Below, piece after piece: positions 8,151 through 16,391 of a DNA stretch of 36,543 nucleotides. The position numbers and the translations under genes were made by a program. The notes below the pieces were generated by a model. That model searched no databases and had not been told where the DNA came from. It saw nothing but the letters and a program-made list of their open reading frames with translations. Origin of the DNA: Thiotrichales bacterium (GTDB lineage: Bacteria > Pseudomonadota > Gammaproteobacteria > Beggiatoales > Beggiatoaceae). The stretch spans positions 1 to 36,543 of the forward strand of contig JADGEH010000042.1 of NCBI GenBank assembly GCA_016744475.1, given 5' to 3'. How positions within the stretch are numbered: position 1 is the stretch's first letter; each line of letters opens with the position of its first letter.

Positions 8151-8237
8151 GAGCCTATACGAAAATGGGGTAATCGGCTGCAAACCCGCCTTTTGGGTCA
8201 GGATTTCCGCTTCGATTCCCCATCTTCGTATAGGCTC
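8151..8237. repeat. 87-bp palindromic MITE-like element, copy B
   Basis: GAGCCTATACGAA at the left and TTCGTATAGGCTC at the right are perfect 13-base inverted ends. TTA lies outside the left end and TAA outside the right. The inside begins AATGGGGTAATCGGCTGCAAA and ends GATTCCCCAT, as in the longer copy at 35874-36032, of which this looks like an internally shortened form. It sits about 45 bases before the ribosome-binding site of the next gene and may affect its transcription. Confidence 0.8.
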
Positions 8238-8294
8238 TAAGCTCATTCTGCCAAGCTACAGTCGAAGTCAATATCACACCTAAAGGAGACTTTC

Positions 8295-9188
8295 ATGATT
8301 CGTAATCGTTTTTCCCCCTTTCTGCAAACGCTCAATCTGCTGTGTTTATGTTTTTTATTGTTACAAACCGCCCATGCTGAAGACACTTTAAAACCGTATA
8401 TTCTAGGTAGTACAGGCACGGGCACGCTTGCAGACACCGTGGCTACTAGCAAAAAATCTTTGGCTGATAATGGTTTTACGGTCGTCGGTGAATACGCCCC
8501 TTATGCGGATGCGCATGTCGTCATTGTGACTCACGCGGATTTACAAAAATTAGCGGGTCAAAGTGATTTCGGCGGCTATGGTGTCGCACAACGTGTGTCC
8601 ATTACTCAAGTCGGTGGTCAAATTCAGGTGGCCTACACCAATCCTCTGTACATGTATGACATGTATCGTATGCAGGGCGACATTAGCGGCGTGGCTAAAG
8701 CCTTAGACACCGCTTTGGGTCAACAACAAAGCTTTGGTTCTGAAGACGGCTTTAGTGCTAAAGAACTGCGCAAATATCATTACATGGCGTTTATGCCTTA
8801 TTTCGATGACCACATTACCGTGGCTGAATTTGACAGCCATAGCAAAGCCTTGCAAGCGGTGGAAGCGGGTCTTGCTGCGGGTAAGAGCGGCACAACAGCA
8901 GTGTATAAAGTGAAGGTGTCGGGTAAAAATGAAACGCTATTTGGTGTGGCTTTAAAAGAAGGTGATGGTGCCGATGCCGCTATCATGGACACAGTGGACA
9001 AAGCGCCGCTACGTCATACCGCACATTTGCCTTATGATTTGTTAGTGTCTGGCAATAAAGTCTATATGCTGCACGGTAAGTTCCGCATTGCACAAAGTTT
9101 TCCTGATTTGTCGATGGGCACCTTTATGGATATTTCTGGTGCACCCGGTGCTATCGAGAAAGCCATGCGCCGTCTAGTCGATCAATAA
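8295..9188 (+). CDS. Secreted protein of unknown function, DUF302-like in parts
   Basis: A 297-residue exported protein with a signal peptide at about residues 1-28 (hydrophobic stretch LNLLCLCFLLLQTAHA). A strong AAAGGAG lies 6 bases before the ATG. The mature part is mixed alpha/beta with no cysteines or catalytic motif that I recognise. The region KSLADNGFTVVGEY resembles the start of DUF302-type domains, and YTNPLYMYDMYRMQGD is a distinctive block. It may consist of two related halves, since the segment from about residue 155 again shows an alpha/beta pattern. I cannot assign a role. It lies 67 bases before the transglutaminase gene, so the two could share a transcript. Confidence 0.75.
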   Translation: MIRNRFSPFLQTLNLLCLCFLLLQTAHAEDTLKPYILGSTGTGTLADTVATSKKSLADNGFTVVGEYAPYADAHVVIVTHADLQKLAGQSDFGGYGVAQRVSITQVGGQIQVAYTNPLYMYDMYRMQGDISGVAKALDTALGQQQSFGSEDGFSAKELRKYHYMAFMPYFDDHITVAEFDSHSKALQAVEAGLAAGKSGTTAVYKVKVSGKNETLFGVALKEGDGADAAIMDTVDKAPLRHTAHLPYDLLVSGNKVYMLHGKFRIAQSFPDLSMGTFMDISGAPGAIEKAMRRLVDQ

Positions 9189-9255
9189 TTTTCAGCTTTT
9201 GATGCATCAAGTCCTGTTTTGTGGGGCTTTGGTGTGTCTTTAAATCTCCCTCCCC

Positions 9256-11034
9256 ATGTTAAAAATCATCCCCCTTAAGCCTGTGTGTAGCGCTGTATGG
9301 CTACTCAGCAGCATTTTGTTTTGTTTGCCTTTATTTGCTCAAGAAATTTATCGTTGGGTGGATGAAAATGGTGTCACGCATTTTAGCCAAAGCCCGCCGC
9401 CAGCCTCAGAAAAACTCAAACAAGCCGCTAAAAGAGTGGTGCCCGAAGAAGAACGCTATCGACGCTTTTATAAAGTGGATCAACATGCCCTGGATACGCC
9501 TAAAGCAGCGGCTCGTTCCATTGAAACTTTAGCGGATTATTTAAAGGCGGGAACCGGTAACGAATTAGAAACTGCGCGGGTCATTTATCGCTGGATGACG
9601 CAATTTATTTTTTATGATGCCAAGGGCTTGTTGGTGCGAGGACAATTGGGCCCGCAAGATGCTAAAAGTGCCTTACGCAGTCGTTTAGTGGTGTGTGAAG
9701 GCTATGCGCGTTTATATGAAGCATTAGCCAAAGCCGCTGGCTTGGATGCTGTCACTATCATCGGTTATTCAAAGGGTTACAGTAGTGTTCCGGGCGAGCA
9801 TTTTGGACAAAAATCAAGTTATGGACAAGAGTACACAATCAACGGCAAAACCTATTCTGGCAGCGAAGTTAAACACGCTTGGAATGCTGTAAACATCAGC
9901 GGTCAATGGCATCTTATTGATACCACTTGGGGGGCGGGCTACCTGGATAACCGACATTACACCCGCGATTTTACTGATTATTATTTTCTCACCCCACCTA
10001 AGCAGTTTATCTATGATCATTTCCCCGATCAGTCGCGCTGGCAATTGCTGGCTAAACCTTTGAGTCTAAAGAAATATGAAGATATGGTCGCACTGGGAGC
10101 CAGTTTTTTCCGACATCAACTCAAAATTGCCAGTCATAGCAGCGGCGTGATCAATACTCGAGCACAAACGCGCTTGCAAATCGGTGCCCCTAAAAACGTG
10201 CATATGCAAGCGCAATTATTCACGTTAGAAGCTAAACCCCAAGCTTTAGGCCGCATTTACACGGGCGTTAAACGTGAAAATGAACATTACCAAATTGATG
10301 CTGTCGCCCCGGCAGCGGGTAAATATTTGCTGCGTATTTATGCGGGAGCGCAACCCAGTCAACTGCATAATGTGGTGAATTACACGCTCAATGCCAGCGC
10401 TGGCTTGCCTCAGTACGCTTTACCGATGTTTCCAGAACAGGCGTTTTATGACTTGGATTTATCCATGGGCACTTTTAAAAATCGCTTTGTTCCAACCAAA
10501 GATACCGCCATTATTACCTTGCCTAAGCGCCAACCGCTTAAATTAACGGCGAGCTTGCAGAAAAATAAACGAGCTTTAAGCGATGATCGGGTGTTTGTAC
10601 AGCAGCAGAGAAAAGCTTATGAAATTCGAGCGCGTGTACCTGAAGCAGGACTATATGATTTATATATTTATGCTCAATCCCAGACGTACAGCGGCAGTCG
10701 ATTACCGATGGTATTGCATTACATTATTAAGGCAAGTGCGGGCAGCGACACCGTGTTTCCGCATACTTATACGACTTTCAATACCCAAAAAGCTTATTTA
10801 CACACGCCTTTAGAATATGTTTTAAAAGGTGAAGACCAAATGCTGTTTACTCTTACAGTGCCAAAAGCCAAAGCCGTTGCGGTGAGGACCGGTCAGCGCT
10901 TGATTCGGCTGCAACGCGGAGCCGCTGGACGGTTTAGCCGTCAAATCTCGGTACCCTATGGAAAATTTTATATCTACGCTCAATTTCATAAAGATCAGGA
11001 CTATGAAGGGTTACTACAATTTCAAGGGAAATAA
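9256..11034 (+). CDS. Exported DUF4124-transglutaminase-like protein
   Basis: A 592-residue exported protein. Signal peptide at about 1-28. A DUF4124 domain (EIYRWVDENGVTHFSQSPP, about 30-48) marks many envelope proteins of this class. A papain-like transglutaminase core follows at about 85-230 with the full triad: Cys147 in VVCEGYA, His207 in KHAWN and Asp222 in IDTTW. The block after it (FTDYYFLTPPKQFIYDHFP) matches the kyphoscoliosis-peptidase-like subgroup. The last 350 residues look like two or more beta-sandwich repeats (compare IRARVPEAGLYDLYIYA with IDAVAPAAGKYLLRIYA). The likely role is peptide or protein cross-linking or cleavage in the periplasm or at the surface. No clear ribosome-binding site precedes the ATG. 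The CbbY-like gene starts 3 bases after its stop. Confidence 0.88.
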   Translation: MLKIIPLKPVCSAVWLLSSILFCLPLFAQEIYRWVDENGVTHFSQSPPPASEKLKQAAKRVVPEEERYRRFYKVDQHALDTPKAAARSIETLADYLKAGTGNELETARVIYRWMTQFIFYDAKGLLVRGQLGPQDAKSALRSRLVVCEGYARLYEALAKAAGLDAVTIIGYSKGYSSVPGEHFGQKSSYGQEYTINGKTYSGSEVKHAWNAVNISGQWHLIDTTWGAGYLDNRHYTRDFTDYYFLTPPKQFIYDHFPDQSRWQLLAKPLSLKKYEDMVALGASFFRHQLKIASHSSGVINTRAQTRLQIGAPKNVHMQAQLFTLEAKPQALGRIYTGVKRENEHYQIDAVAPAAGKYLLRIYAGAQPSQLHNVVNYTLNASAGLPQYALPMFPEQAFYDLDLSMGTFKNRFVPTKDTAIITLPKRQPLKLTASLQKNKRALSDDRVFVQQQRKAYEIRARVPEAGLYDLYIYAQSQTYSGSRLPMVLHYIIKASAGSDTVFPHTYTTFNTQKAYLHTPLEYVLKGEDQMLFTLTVPKAKAVAVRTGQRLIRLQRGAAGRFSRQISVPYGKFYIYAQFHKDQDYEGLLQFQGK

Positions 11035-11037
11035 AAT

Positions 11038-11790
11038 ATGTCTTTAAAAGCGCTTATTTTTGATGTAGATGGCACGCTGGCAGATACCGAACGTGACGGA
11101 CACCGACCTGCATTTAATGCCGCTTTTGCCGAATATGATTTAGATTGGTCGTGGTCGGTTGAGCTATATGCTGATTTGCTCAACGTTACGGGTGGCAAAG
11201 AGCGCATGACATATTACATGGAGCGTTACCGCCCACAAGATACCCCGCTCAGTGCCGAACGTATTGCCGAGTTACACCAAGCCAAAACCCAGCATTACAC
11301 ACAATTATTAGCCACTGGCCATCTACCTTTACGTCCAGGGGTTGAACGCCTGTTGCACGAAGCTCGCAAGGCGGGTTTACGCTTAGCCATTGCCACCACC
11401 ACGACGGTGGATAATGTCACTGCTTTATTACGCCACAGCTTAGGTGAAGAAAGCATCGCCTGGTTTGAAGTCATTGCCGCAGGCGATGTGGTGCCCGCAA
11501 AAAAACCGGCTCCCGATATTTATTACTATGCATTAGAAAAACTGGCTTTAAGCGCCGAGGATTGTTTAGCCATTGAAGATTCAGAAAACGGCCTTCGTTC
11601 AGCCGTAGGGGCGGATTTGCGCACCTTAATTACCATCAATGCCTACACCGACGGACAAGATTTCAGCCGCGCTGCATTCGTGTTCGATCATCTGGGTGAA
11701 CCCCATTTACCCTGCCAAGTGTTACAAGGGTCTTTGCCCCACCTCTCTTATGTTGATGTAGCGCTTTTACAGCAACTGGCTGGACAATAA
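11038..11790 (+). CDS. CbbY-like HAD phosphatase
   Basis: A 250-residue HAD hydrolase of the CbbY/CbbZ/GpH group. Motif I is IFDVDGTLADTERDGH (Asp9, Asp11), with the TERDGHRPAFN continuation typical of CbbY. Motif II is AIATTTT, motif III KKPAPDIYYYALEKL and motif IV EDSENGLRSAVGA. In autotrophs CbbY removes the Rubisco inhibitor xylulose-1,5-bisphosphate. Plant and algal relatives have the same cap. That substrate is known for the family, not shown here, and no Rubisco gene is in the window. AAGGGA lies about 10 bases before the ATG. The 3-base gap to the transglutaminase gene implies co-transcription, and glcF follows on the same strand. Confidence 0.88.
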   Translation: MSLKALIFDVDGTLADTERDGHRPAFNAAFAEYDLDWSWSVELYADLLNVTGGKERMTYYMERYRPQDTPLSAERIAELHQAKTQHYTQLLATGHLPLRPGVERLLHEARKAGLRLAIATTTTVDNVTALLRHSLGEESIAWFEVIAAGDVVPAKKPAPDIYYYALEKLALSAEDCLAIEDSENGLRSAVGADLRTLITINAYTDGQDFSRAAFVFDHLGEPHLPCQVLQGSLPHLSYVDVALLQQLAGQ

Positions 11791-11799
11791 AGCGGCCTA

Positions 11800-11837
11800 C
11801 GCAACATGTCTATTCATTCGCAACATGTCTATTCATT
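11800..11837. repeat. Tandem 19-bp direct duplication
   Basis: CGCAACATGTCTATTCATT occurs twice without a gap (11800-11818 and 11819-11837) in the short space before glcF. No ribosome-binding site or promoter is obvious in it. A simple replication-slip duplication is likely. Confidence 0.9.
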
Positions 11838-11862
11838 GTGACCCACTAAAAAAACCATTTTT

Positions 11863-13092
11863 ATGCAAACCACACTCGCGCCTTTTTTAGCACACACCCC
11901 ACAGGGGCAAGAAGCAGAACAGATTTTACGTGCCTGCGTCCATTGTGGTTTTTGCAGCGCCACTTGCCCTACGTATCAACTATTAGGTGATGAGTTGGAT
12001 AGTCCCAGAGGGCGTATTTATTTGCTCAAGCAAGTGCTAGAAGGTCAGCCCACAGGTGAGAGCACTCATTTGCATTTAGATCGCTGCCTCGGTTGCCGTG
12101 CTTGTGAAAGTACCTGCCCTTCTGGCGTGCGCTATCATCGCTTAAAAGAGATTGGGCAAGCCGTGCTGGCTCAACAGCAGCCACTCAGTCGTTGGCAACA
12201 AATGAAAGCTTATGGACTGCGAAAATGTTTGCTCAGCCCTTTGCTTTTAAAAGGCATACTGAGATTGGCTGGCAGCCTGAAAATATTTTTGCCAAAACAT
12301 TTAAGCGGTAAAATCCCTGCTCTCAATCGCGCTGCTGTGCAATACGAGAGTCTGCCTCACGCCCAACGTCAGGTCATTTTACCGGGAGGCTGTGTGCAAG
12401 CAGCGACTCAACCGCAAACCCATCAAGCCACCCAAAAAATTCTGGCGCATTTAGGCATTGGCGTGTTTAAACCGCCGCAAGATAGCTGTTGTGGGGCGCT
12501 GAGTTATCATGCTGGCGCACAAGCTGAGGGCTTAGCGCTAATGCGGCGCAATATTGATCATTGGTGGCCTGCGATTCAGGCGGGCAAGATAGATGCGATT
12601 ATTTCCACTGCCAGCGGTTGTGGATTAATGATTAAAGAATATGCTGAGTATTTAAAACATGAGCCTGAATATGCAGAAAAAGCGGCTCAAGTATCTGCTT
12701 TAACCCAAGATGTTGGTGAGTTTCTGGCTAAAGAAGACTTGCAAGTATTGTCTTGTATTCCCACGCATAACCCTATTGCTTTTCATCCGCCTTGTACTTT
12801 ACAACACGGACAAAAAGTCGATGTCATTCCCGGTTTATTAGAACAACTGGGATTTCAACTCACAGCAATTGCAGACAGCCATTTGTGCTGTGGTTCTGCT
12901 GGCACCTATTCTTTATTTCAGCCTCTATTGTCGCAACAATTATTAGAAAATAAATTAAAGCATATTTATGTAGGCCAACCCACCTGCATTGTGAGCGCTA
13001 ATATTGGTTGCCAATTACATCTTGATAGTCAATCCCATATTCCCGTCAAACATTGGGTAGAGTTGTTAGCTGAATCCTTAGCCCCGACTTGA
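11863..13092 (+). CDS. glcF: Glycolate oxidase iron-sulfur subunit
   Basis: Electron-transfer subunit of glycolate oxidase (GlcDEF), which turns glycolate into glyoxylate. Two 4Fe-4S ferredoxin motifs: C25xxC28xxC31xxxC35P (CVHCGFCSATCP) and C75xxC78xxC81xxxC85P (CLGCRACESTCP). Two CCG heterodisulfide-reductase-like domains follow, with CCGALSYH near residue 208 and FHPPC...CCGSAGTYS near 305-345. 409 residues is the family length. The start MQTTLAPF is the usual GlcF N-terminus, although no Shine-Dalgarno is visible. glcD and glcE are not adjacent, so the complex must be assembled from genes elsewhere. With the CbbY-like gene upstream it suggests disposal of Rubisco side products. Confidence 0.95.
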   Translation: MQTTLAPFLAHTPQGQEAEQILRACVHCGFCSATCPTYQLLGDELDSPRGRIYLLKQVLEGQPTGESTHLHLDRCLGCRACESTCPSGVRYHRLKEIGQAVLAQQQPLSRWQQMKAYGLRKCLLSPLLLKGILRLAGSLKIFLPKHLSGKIPALNRAAVQYESLPHAQRQVILPGGCVQAATQPQTHQATQKILAHLGIGVFKPPQDSCCGALSYHAGAQAEGLALMRRNIDHWWPAIQAGKIDAIISTASGCGLMIKEYAEYLKHEPEYAEKAAQVSALTQDVGEFLAKEDLQVLSCIPTHNPIAFHPPCTLQHGQKVDVIPGLLEQLGFQLTAIADSHLCCGSAGTYSLFQPLLSQQLLENKLKHIYVGQPTCIVSANIGCQLHLDSQSHIPVKHWVELLAESLAPT

Positions 13093-13114
13093 GAGCCTAG
13101 GCATGATTAACTGA

Positions 13115-13138
13115 GCACTTGAAAATCGCTTCAAGTGC
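13115..13138. other. Stem-loop behind glcF
   Basis: GCACTTGAA and TTCAAGTGC form a perfect 9-base stem around a 6-base loop, about 25 bases after the glcF stop. No T-run follows. It may protect the transcript end or simply add to the terminator just downstream. Confidence 0.6.
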
Positions 13139-13156
13139 CGAAAAACCAGATTGAGC

Positions 13157-13209
13157 AAAAAAAGCCTTTGCTGAACATCTATTTTGATGTTTAGCAAAGG
13201 CTTTTTTTT
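13157..13209 (+). terminator. Rho-independent terminator after glcF
   Basis: A run of A, then GCCTTTGCT plus AACATC pairing with GATGTT and AGCAAAGGC, then eight T. It is a long stem with a near-symmetric A/T flank, so it can work in both directions. It separates glcF from the fusion gene downstream. Confidence 0.92.
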
Positions 13210-13330
13210 GGGACATAAAACTGAAGACATAAAAACGCATTTAACAAAATGGCACACCACTCATGTCATGCCTGTTGTTTCGGATAACGCTTTTTATAGT
13301 ATGTAATAATATGTTAAATATTGAATTTTT

Positions 13331-13358
13331 TTGACATGCAAAGGGCATAGAATATTTG
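13331..13358 (+). promoter_or_regulatory. Possible sigma-70 promoter of the binding-protein/MscS gene
   Basis: A consensus -35 TTGACA (13331-13336) stands 16 bases before a poor -10 candidate TATTTG (13353-13358). The stretch is AT-rich and lies about 70 bases before the ATG at 13425. AAGGA lies 6 bases before that ATG. The -10 match is weak, so the call rests mainly on the -35. Confidence 0.4.
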
Positions 13359-13424
13359 CAAAATATCTGTGGTTGAATACACTGGAGACTCTTTTATAAC
13401 AAAATCTTTCAGTAAGGAACCCTC

Positions 13425-16268
13425 ATGTTGATCGCCCTACAACATATTCGGTATGTCAGCTTATTGCTTATTTTTTTATGCTTACCTAACGCTCATGCTA
13501 TCACTGATAAATCACCTTTTTATCTGGCTTTAATCGCACCTTTAACCGGAAATTTTGCTGATGGTGGGCAAGGTATGCTCAACGCTGTGCAACTCTATCT
13601 GGACAAGGTGAATGCGGCTAATGGAGTCAATGGTCACCCCCTCAAATTATTAACTTATGATAGCCAAGGCGATCCTGATATTGGTATGCGTGAAGCCAAA
13701 AAATTGGTGCAAGATGAGCGTATTTATGCGGTTTTAGGCCATTATTTTAGTACCGTGGCGATTCGTACTAATGAAGTGTACGGTGCCGCCGAAATTCCCG
13801 CTATTTCTTCGGGTGCCGCAGCCAATCAAGTGATTGAGGGTTATGACTGGTTTTTCATGATTAATCCCAGTACCAAAACCCAAGCCATTACTCTGGCACA
13901 TAGCATCGTACATCTAGCCCATCTTGATCAGGTGGCTGTGGTGTTTGAACCTAAAGATACTTTTAGCCGTACTATTAACACGATGTTTCAGGAGGCTTTC
14001 CAAAGCTTAAATGGGCACATCATCAATGCTTGGGAATTAAATGCGGAAATCAGTGATGCCAAAGCATTTGCAGTGTTGGCTTATAACGTAAGACAGACTT
14101 TAGAAGGTGATAATAGTTCATTAATTGTCATTCCACTCATTGAGCCTAAAGCAGCACAAATGGTGATTGCTTTACGGAGACAAGGTGTCTCCAACCCTAT
14201 TTTAACTACAGTCGGTTCGGTTTTTCTCCGCGATTTGAAAATGACTCCCGAAGAAAAATCACGTCCTGGTTATTTCTCTGAAGGGATTTATTTGGCTTCA
14301 GGTTTGTTGTTTGATATCGCAGGCCAAGAAGCTCAAGAATTTAGACAAAATTATCGAAAAAGATTCAAACAAGAACCTTCTAGCAATTCAGCCTTTGCTT
14401 ATGATGGGGCTAAATTAGTCGTAGAAGCTTTAATGGCTATTGATGCGGAAGGTCAGGATATAAAAGCTGAACGTACTCAATTAAGACAATATTTAGCCGA
14501 TATTTTAAGTCCTGAACAAGGTATTGATGGGATTACGGGTTTAACTTATTTTAATCCAGGCGGCTATGCTATGAAGCCACCCAATCTTGGTGTGATTAAA
14601 AATCAAAATATTATTTCTGCTTCAACTCAATTTAAACCCGTAGCCAACCCTAAGCTTTTGCACAATCTTAAGGAAGAAATAAAAAACAACAATATCATTG
14701 AAATGGATGGTGAGTATGTTTACAAAACGAACATTTCATATACTAATTTTGAAATGATTAATATGTCTGACATTGATGTTAAAAAACATACGGCCCTATT
14801 AGAGTTTTATTTATGGTTTGGTTATCAAGATGACATTGATCCGACTCAAATTGAATTTCTTAATGCGGTAGAACAGATTGAATTAGGTGAACCTATAGAA
14901 AAAGTGAACCAAGGGCATTATGCCTATAGCTTTTATCGTGTTAAAGGCCATTTTTATATTGATTTTCTGCCTCAATACCATGATGAATATGCCTTAGATC
15001 AAAGCATTGTGGGCGTACAATTTCAGCATAAACATTTACCTTCTAACCGTTTAATTTATGTTAAAGATTTACGCAGCAGCCCGACCAGTTCTAAAGGCGC
15101 ACGAGAACAGATTGCACGCAACTTAGCGCAATTTTCTCGGCAATGGGAGATTAGAAAAATAAGGACTTATCAAGATATTATTTCCAAGCCTGCGCGTGGT
15201 AATCCCAGTTATGAAGAATATGGAGACACAGTCAATTTTTCTCGATTTAATCAATTTAGATTAATTAAACATAAGCAGTTTAATTTGCGGCGTCAGATGT
15301 CTAGTGTGTTTGCGCAACAGGTTTTGCTGTATACCATTTTTGCATTTCTAGTGCTGACTATTGTGCGTCACGCTTACTATCAAGATTGTTCTTTATCTAA
15401 AAATGCCAAGATAGCTTGGGCTTTGCAGTTGCCTATTTTATGTGCTTTTCTCATTGCAATGGAGTCAGTTGTTTTAACTTCATTTTGGGATGGAGATACC
15501 AGTTCTTTACAAGCTATTCATGCTGCTTTTGATATTGTCTGGTGGTTGTTACCTGCTTATTTCTTAACTCAAGGTATTAAACGCTTTGTATGGGGGCCTA
15601 TTGAAAAGCGCACTGGCTCTCCAGTGCCTCCACTCATGCGAGGCATCACCACATTTATCATTTATATGCTGGCTATATTTGGCGTTATTGCTTTTGTTTT
15701 TGAAATGAAAATTACCAGTCTACTAGCGACTTCAGGAATGTTTGCCATGATCATTGGTTTGGCTGTACAAATGAATATATCCAATATTTTCTCAGGTATT
15801 GCTATCAATGTTGATCGTCCTTTTCGCATCGGCGACTGGATTAAAATTGGCAATTATCCCATTGGCAAAGTATTAGATATTACTTGGCGAGCTACTCGTA
15901 TTCAGACGGGAGGCGGGGATATTCTCAGTATTCCTAATGCCGTTGCAGCAGATACAACGGTTTACAATTACCACTATCCTACTGATATTTGTTTATTGTC
16001 ACAAAAACTATATATTGATTTCCAACATCCTCCCCATGAAATGAAACAACTCATTCAGGAAGCGATGTTGTCAGTGAAGGACGTGCTCAAAGACCCACCA
16101 CCGGGTGTGAACTTTTGTATTGGTGAATGGGCTAATGAATATAGTGCTTCATTTCGAGTGCATGATTACGGCAACAATGCTCGATTGCGTACAGAGGTCA
16201 ATGAAGCCATTTATGCGAGTTTATTAAAAACCAATGTTACTCCTGCCCGTCCACCTTTGTTGAAGTAG
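13425..16268 (+). CDS. Fusion of periplasmic type 1 ligand-binding domain with MscS-type channel
   Basis: A 947-residue inner-membrane protein. Signal peptide or anchor at 1-25. A LivK-type (Peripla_BP_6) solute-binding domain covers about 30-405: LALIAPLTGNFADGGQGMLNAV, YDSQGDPDIGMREAKKLV and AVLGHYFS. A middle beta-rich region at about 425-590 contains ALLEFYLWFGYQDDID and YSFYRVKGHFYIDF; it looks like a ligand- or protein-binding beta-sandwich, not identified. Five hydrophobic helices lie at about 628-650, 663-688, 700-722, 740-760 and 764-790. The last runs into the MscS pore and beta domain (ISNIFSGIAINVDRPFRIGDWI, then GGGDILSIPNA). The MscS C-terminal domain ends near 945. The layout suggests a channel gated by an extracellular amino-acid-like ligand. 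Function is inferred. The gene ends at a bidirectional terminator. Confidence 0.9.
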   Translation: MLIALQHIRYVSLLLIFLCLPNAHAITDKSPFYLALIAPLTGNFADGGQGMLNAVQLYLDKVNAANGVNGHPLKLLTYDSQGDPDIGMREAKKLVQDERIYAVLGHYFSTVAIRTNEVYGAAEIPAISSGAAANQVIEGYDWFFMINPSTKTQAITLAHSIVHLAHLDQVAVVFEPKDTFSRTINTMFQEAFQSLNGHIINAWELNAEISDAKAFAVLAYNVRQTLEGDNSSLIVIPLIEPKAAQMVIALRRQGVSNPILTTVGSVFLRDLKMTPEEKSRPGYFSEGIYLASGLLFDIAGQEAQEFRQNYRKRFKQEPSSNSAFAYDGAKLVVEALMAIDAEGQDIKAERTQLRQYLADILSPEQGIDGITGLTYFNPGGYAMKPPNLGVIKNQNIISASTQFKPVANPKLLHNLKEEIKNNNIIEMDGEYVYKTNISYTNFEMINMSDIDVKKHTALLEFYLWFGYQDDIDPTQIEFLNAVEQIELGEPIEKVNQGHYAYSFYRVKGHFYIDFLPQYHDEYALDQSIVGVQFQHKHLPSNRLIYVKDLRSSPTSSKGAREQIARNLAQFSRQWEIRKIRTYQDIISKPARGNPSYEEYGDTVNFSRFNQFRLIKHKQFNLRRQMSSVFAQQVLLYTIFAFLVLTIVRHAYYQDCSLSKNAKIAWALQLPILCAFLIAMESVVLTSFWDGDTSSLQAIHAAFDIVWWLLPAYFLTQGIKRFVWGPIEKRTGSPVPPLMRGITTFIIYMLAIFGVIAFVFEMKITSLLATSGMFAMIIGLAVQMNISNIFSGIAINVDRPFRIGDWIKIGNYPIGKVLDITWRATRIQTGGGDILSIPNAVAADTTVYNYHYPTDICLLSQKLYIDFQHPPHEMKQLIQEAMLSVKDVLKDPPPGVNFCIGEWANEYSASFRVHDYGNNARLRTEVNEAIYASLLKTNVTPARPPLLK

Positions 16269-16311
16269 AAGCAATGGAACCATAGCGGTTTTTTACTCAT
16301 CAACATCATTA

Positions 16312-16368
16312 ACAAAAAAACGCCTGCTCTGTCTCACATCCGTGATACAGAGCAGGCATTTTGTTTTT
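16312..16368. terminator. Bidirectional terminator between convergent genes
   Basis: GCCTGCTCTGT...ACAGAGCAGGC (16322-16357) with a small loop has an A-run on its left and TTTTGTTTTT on its right. It serves both the MscS fusion gene (rightward) and the TlpA-fusion gene at the end of the leftward operon. Confidence 0.9.
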
Positions 16369-16391
16369 GCGTGTCTAATAAGTCAGCAAAG

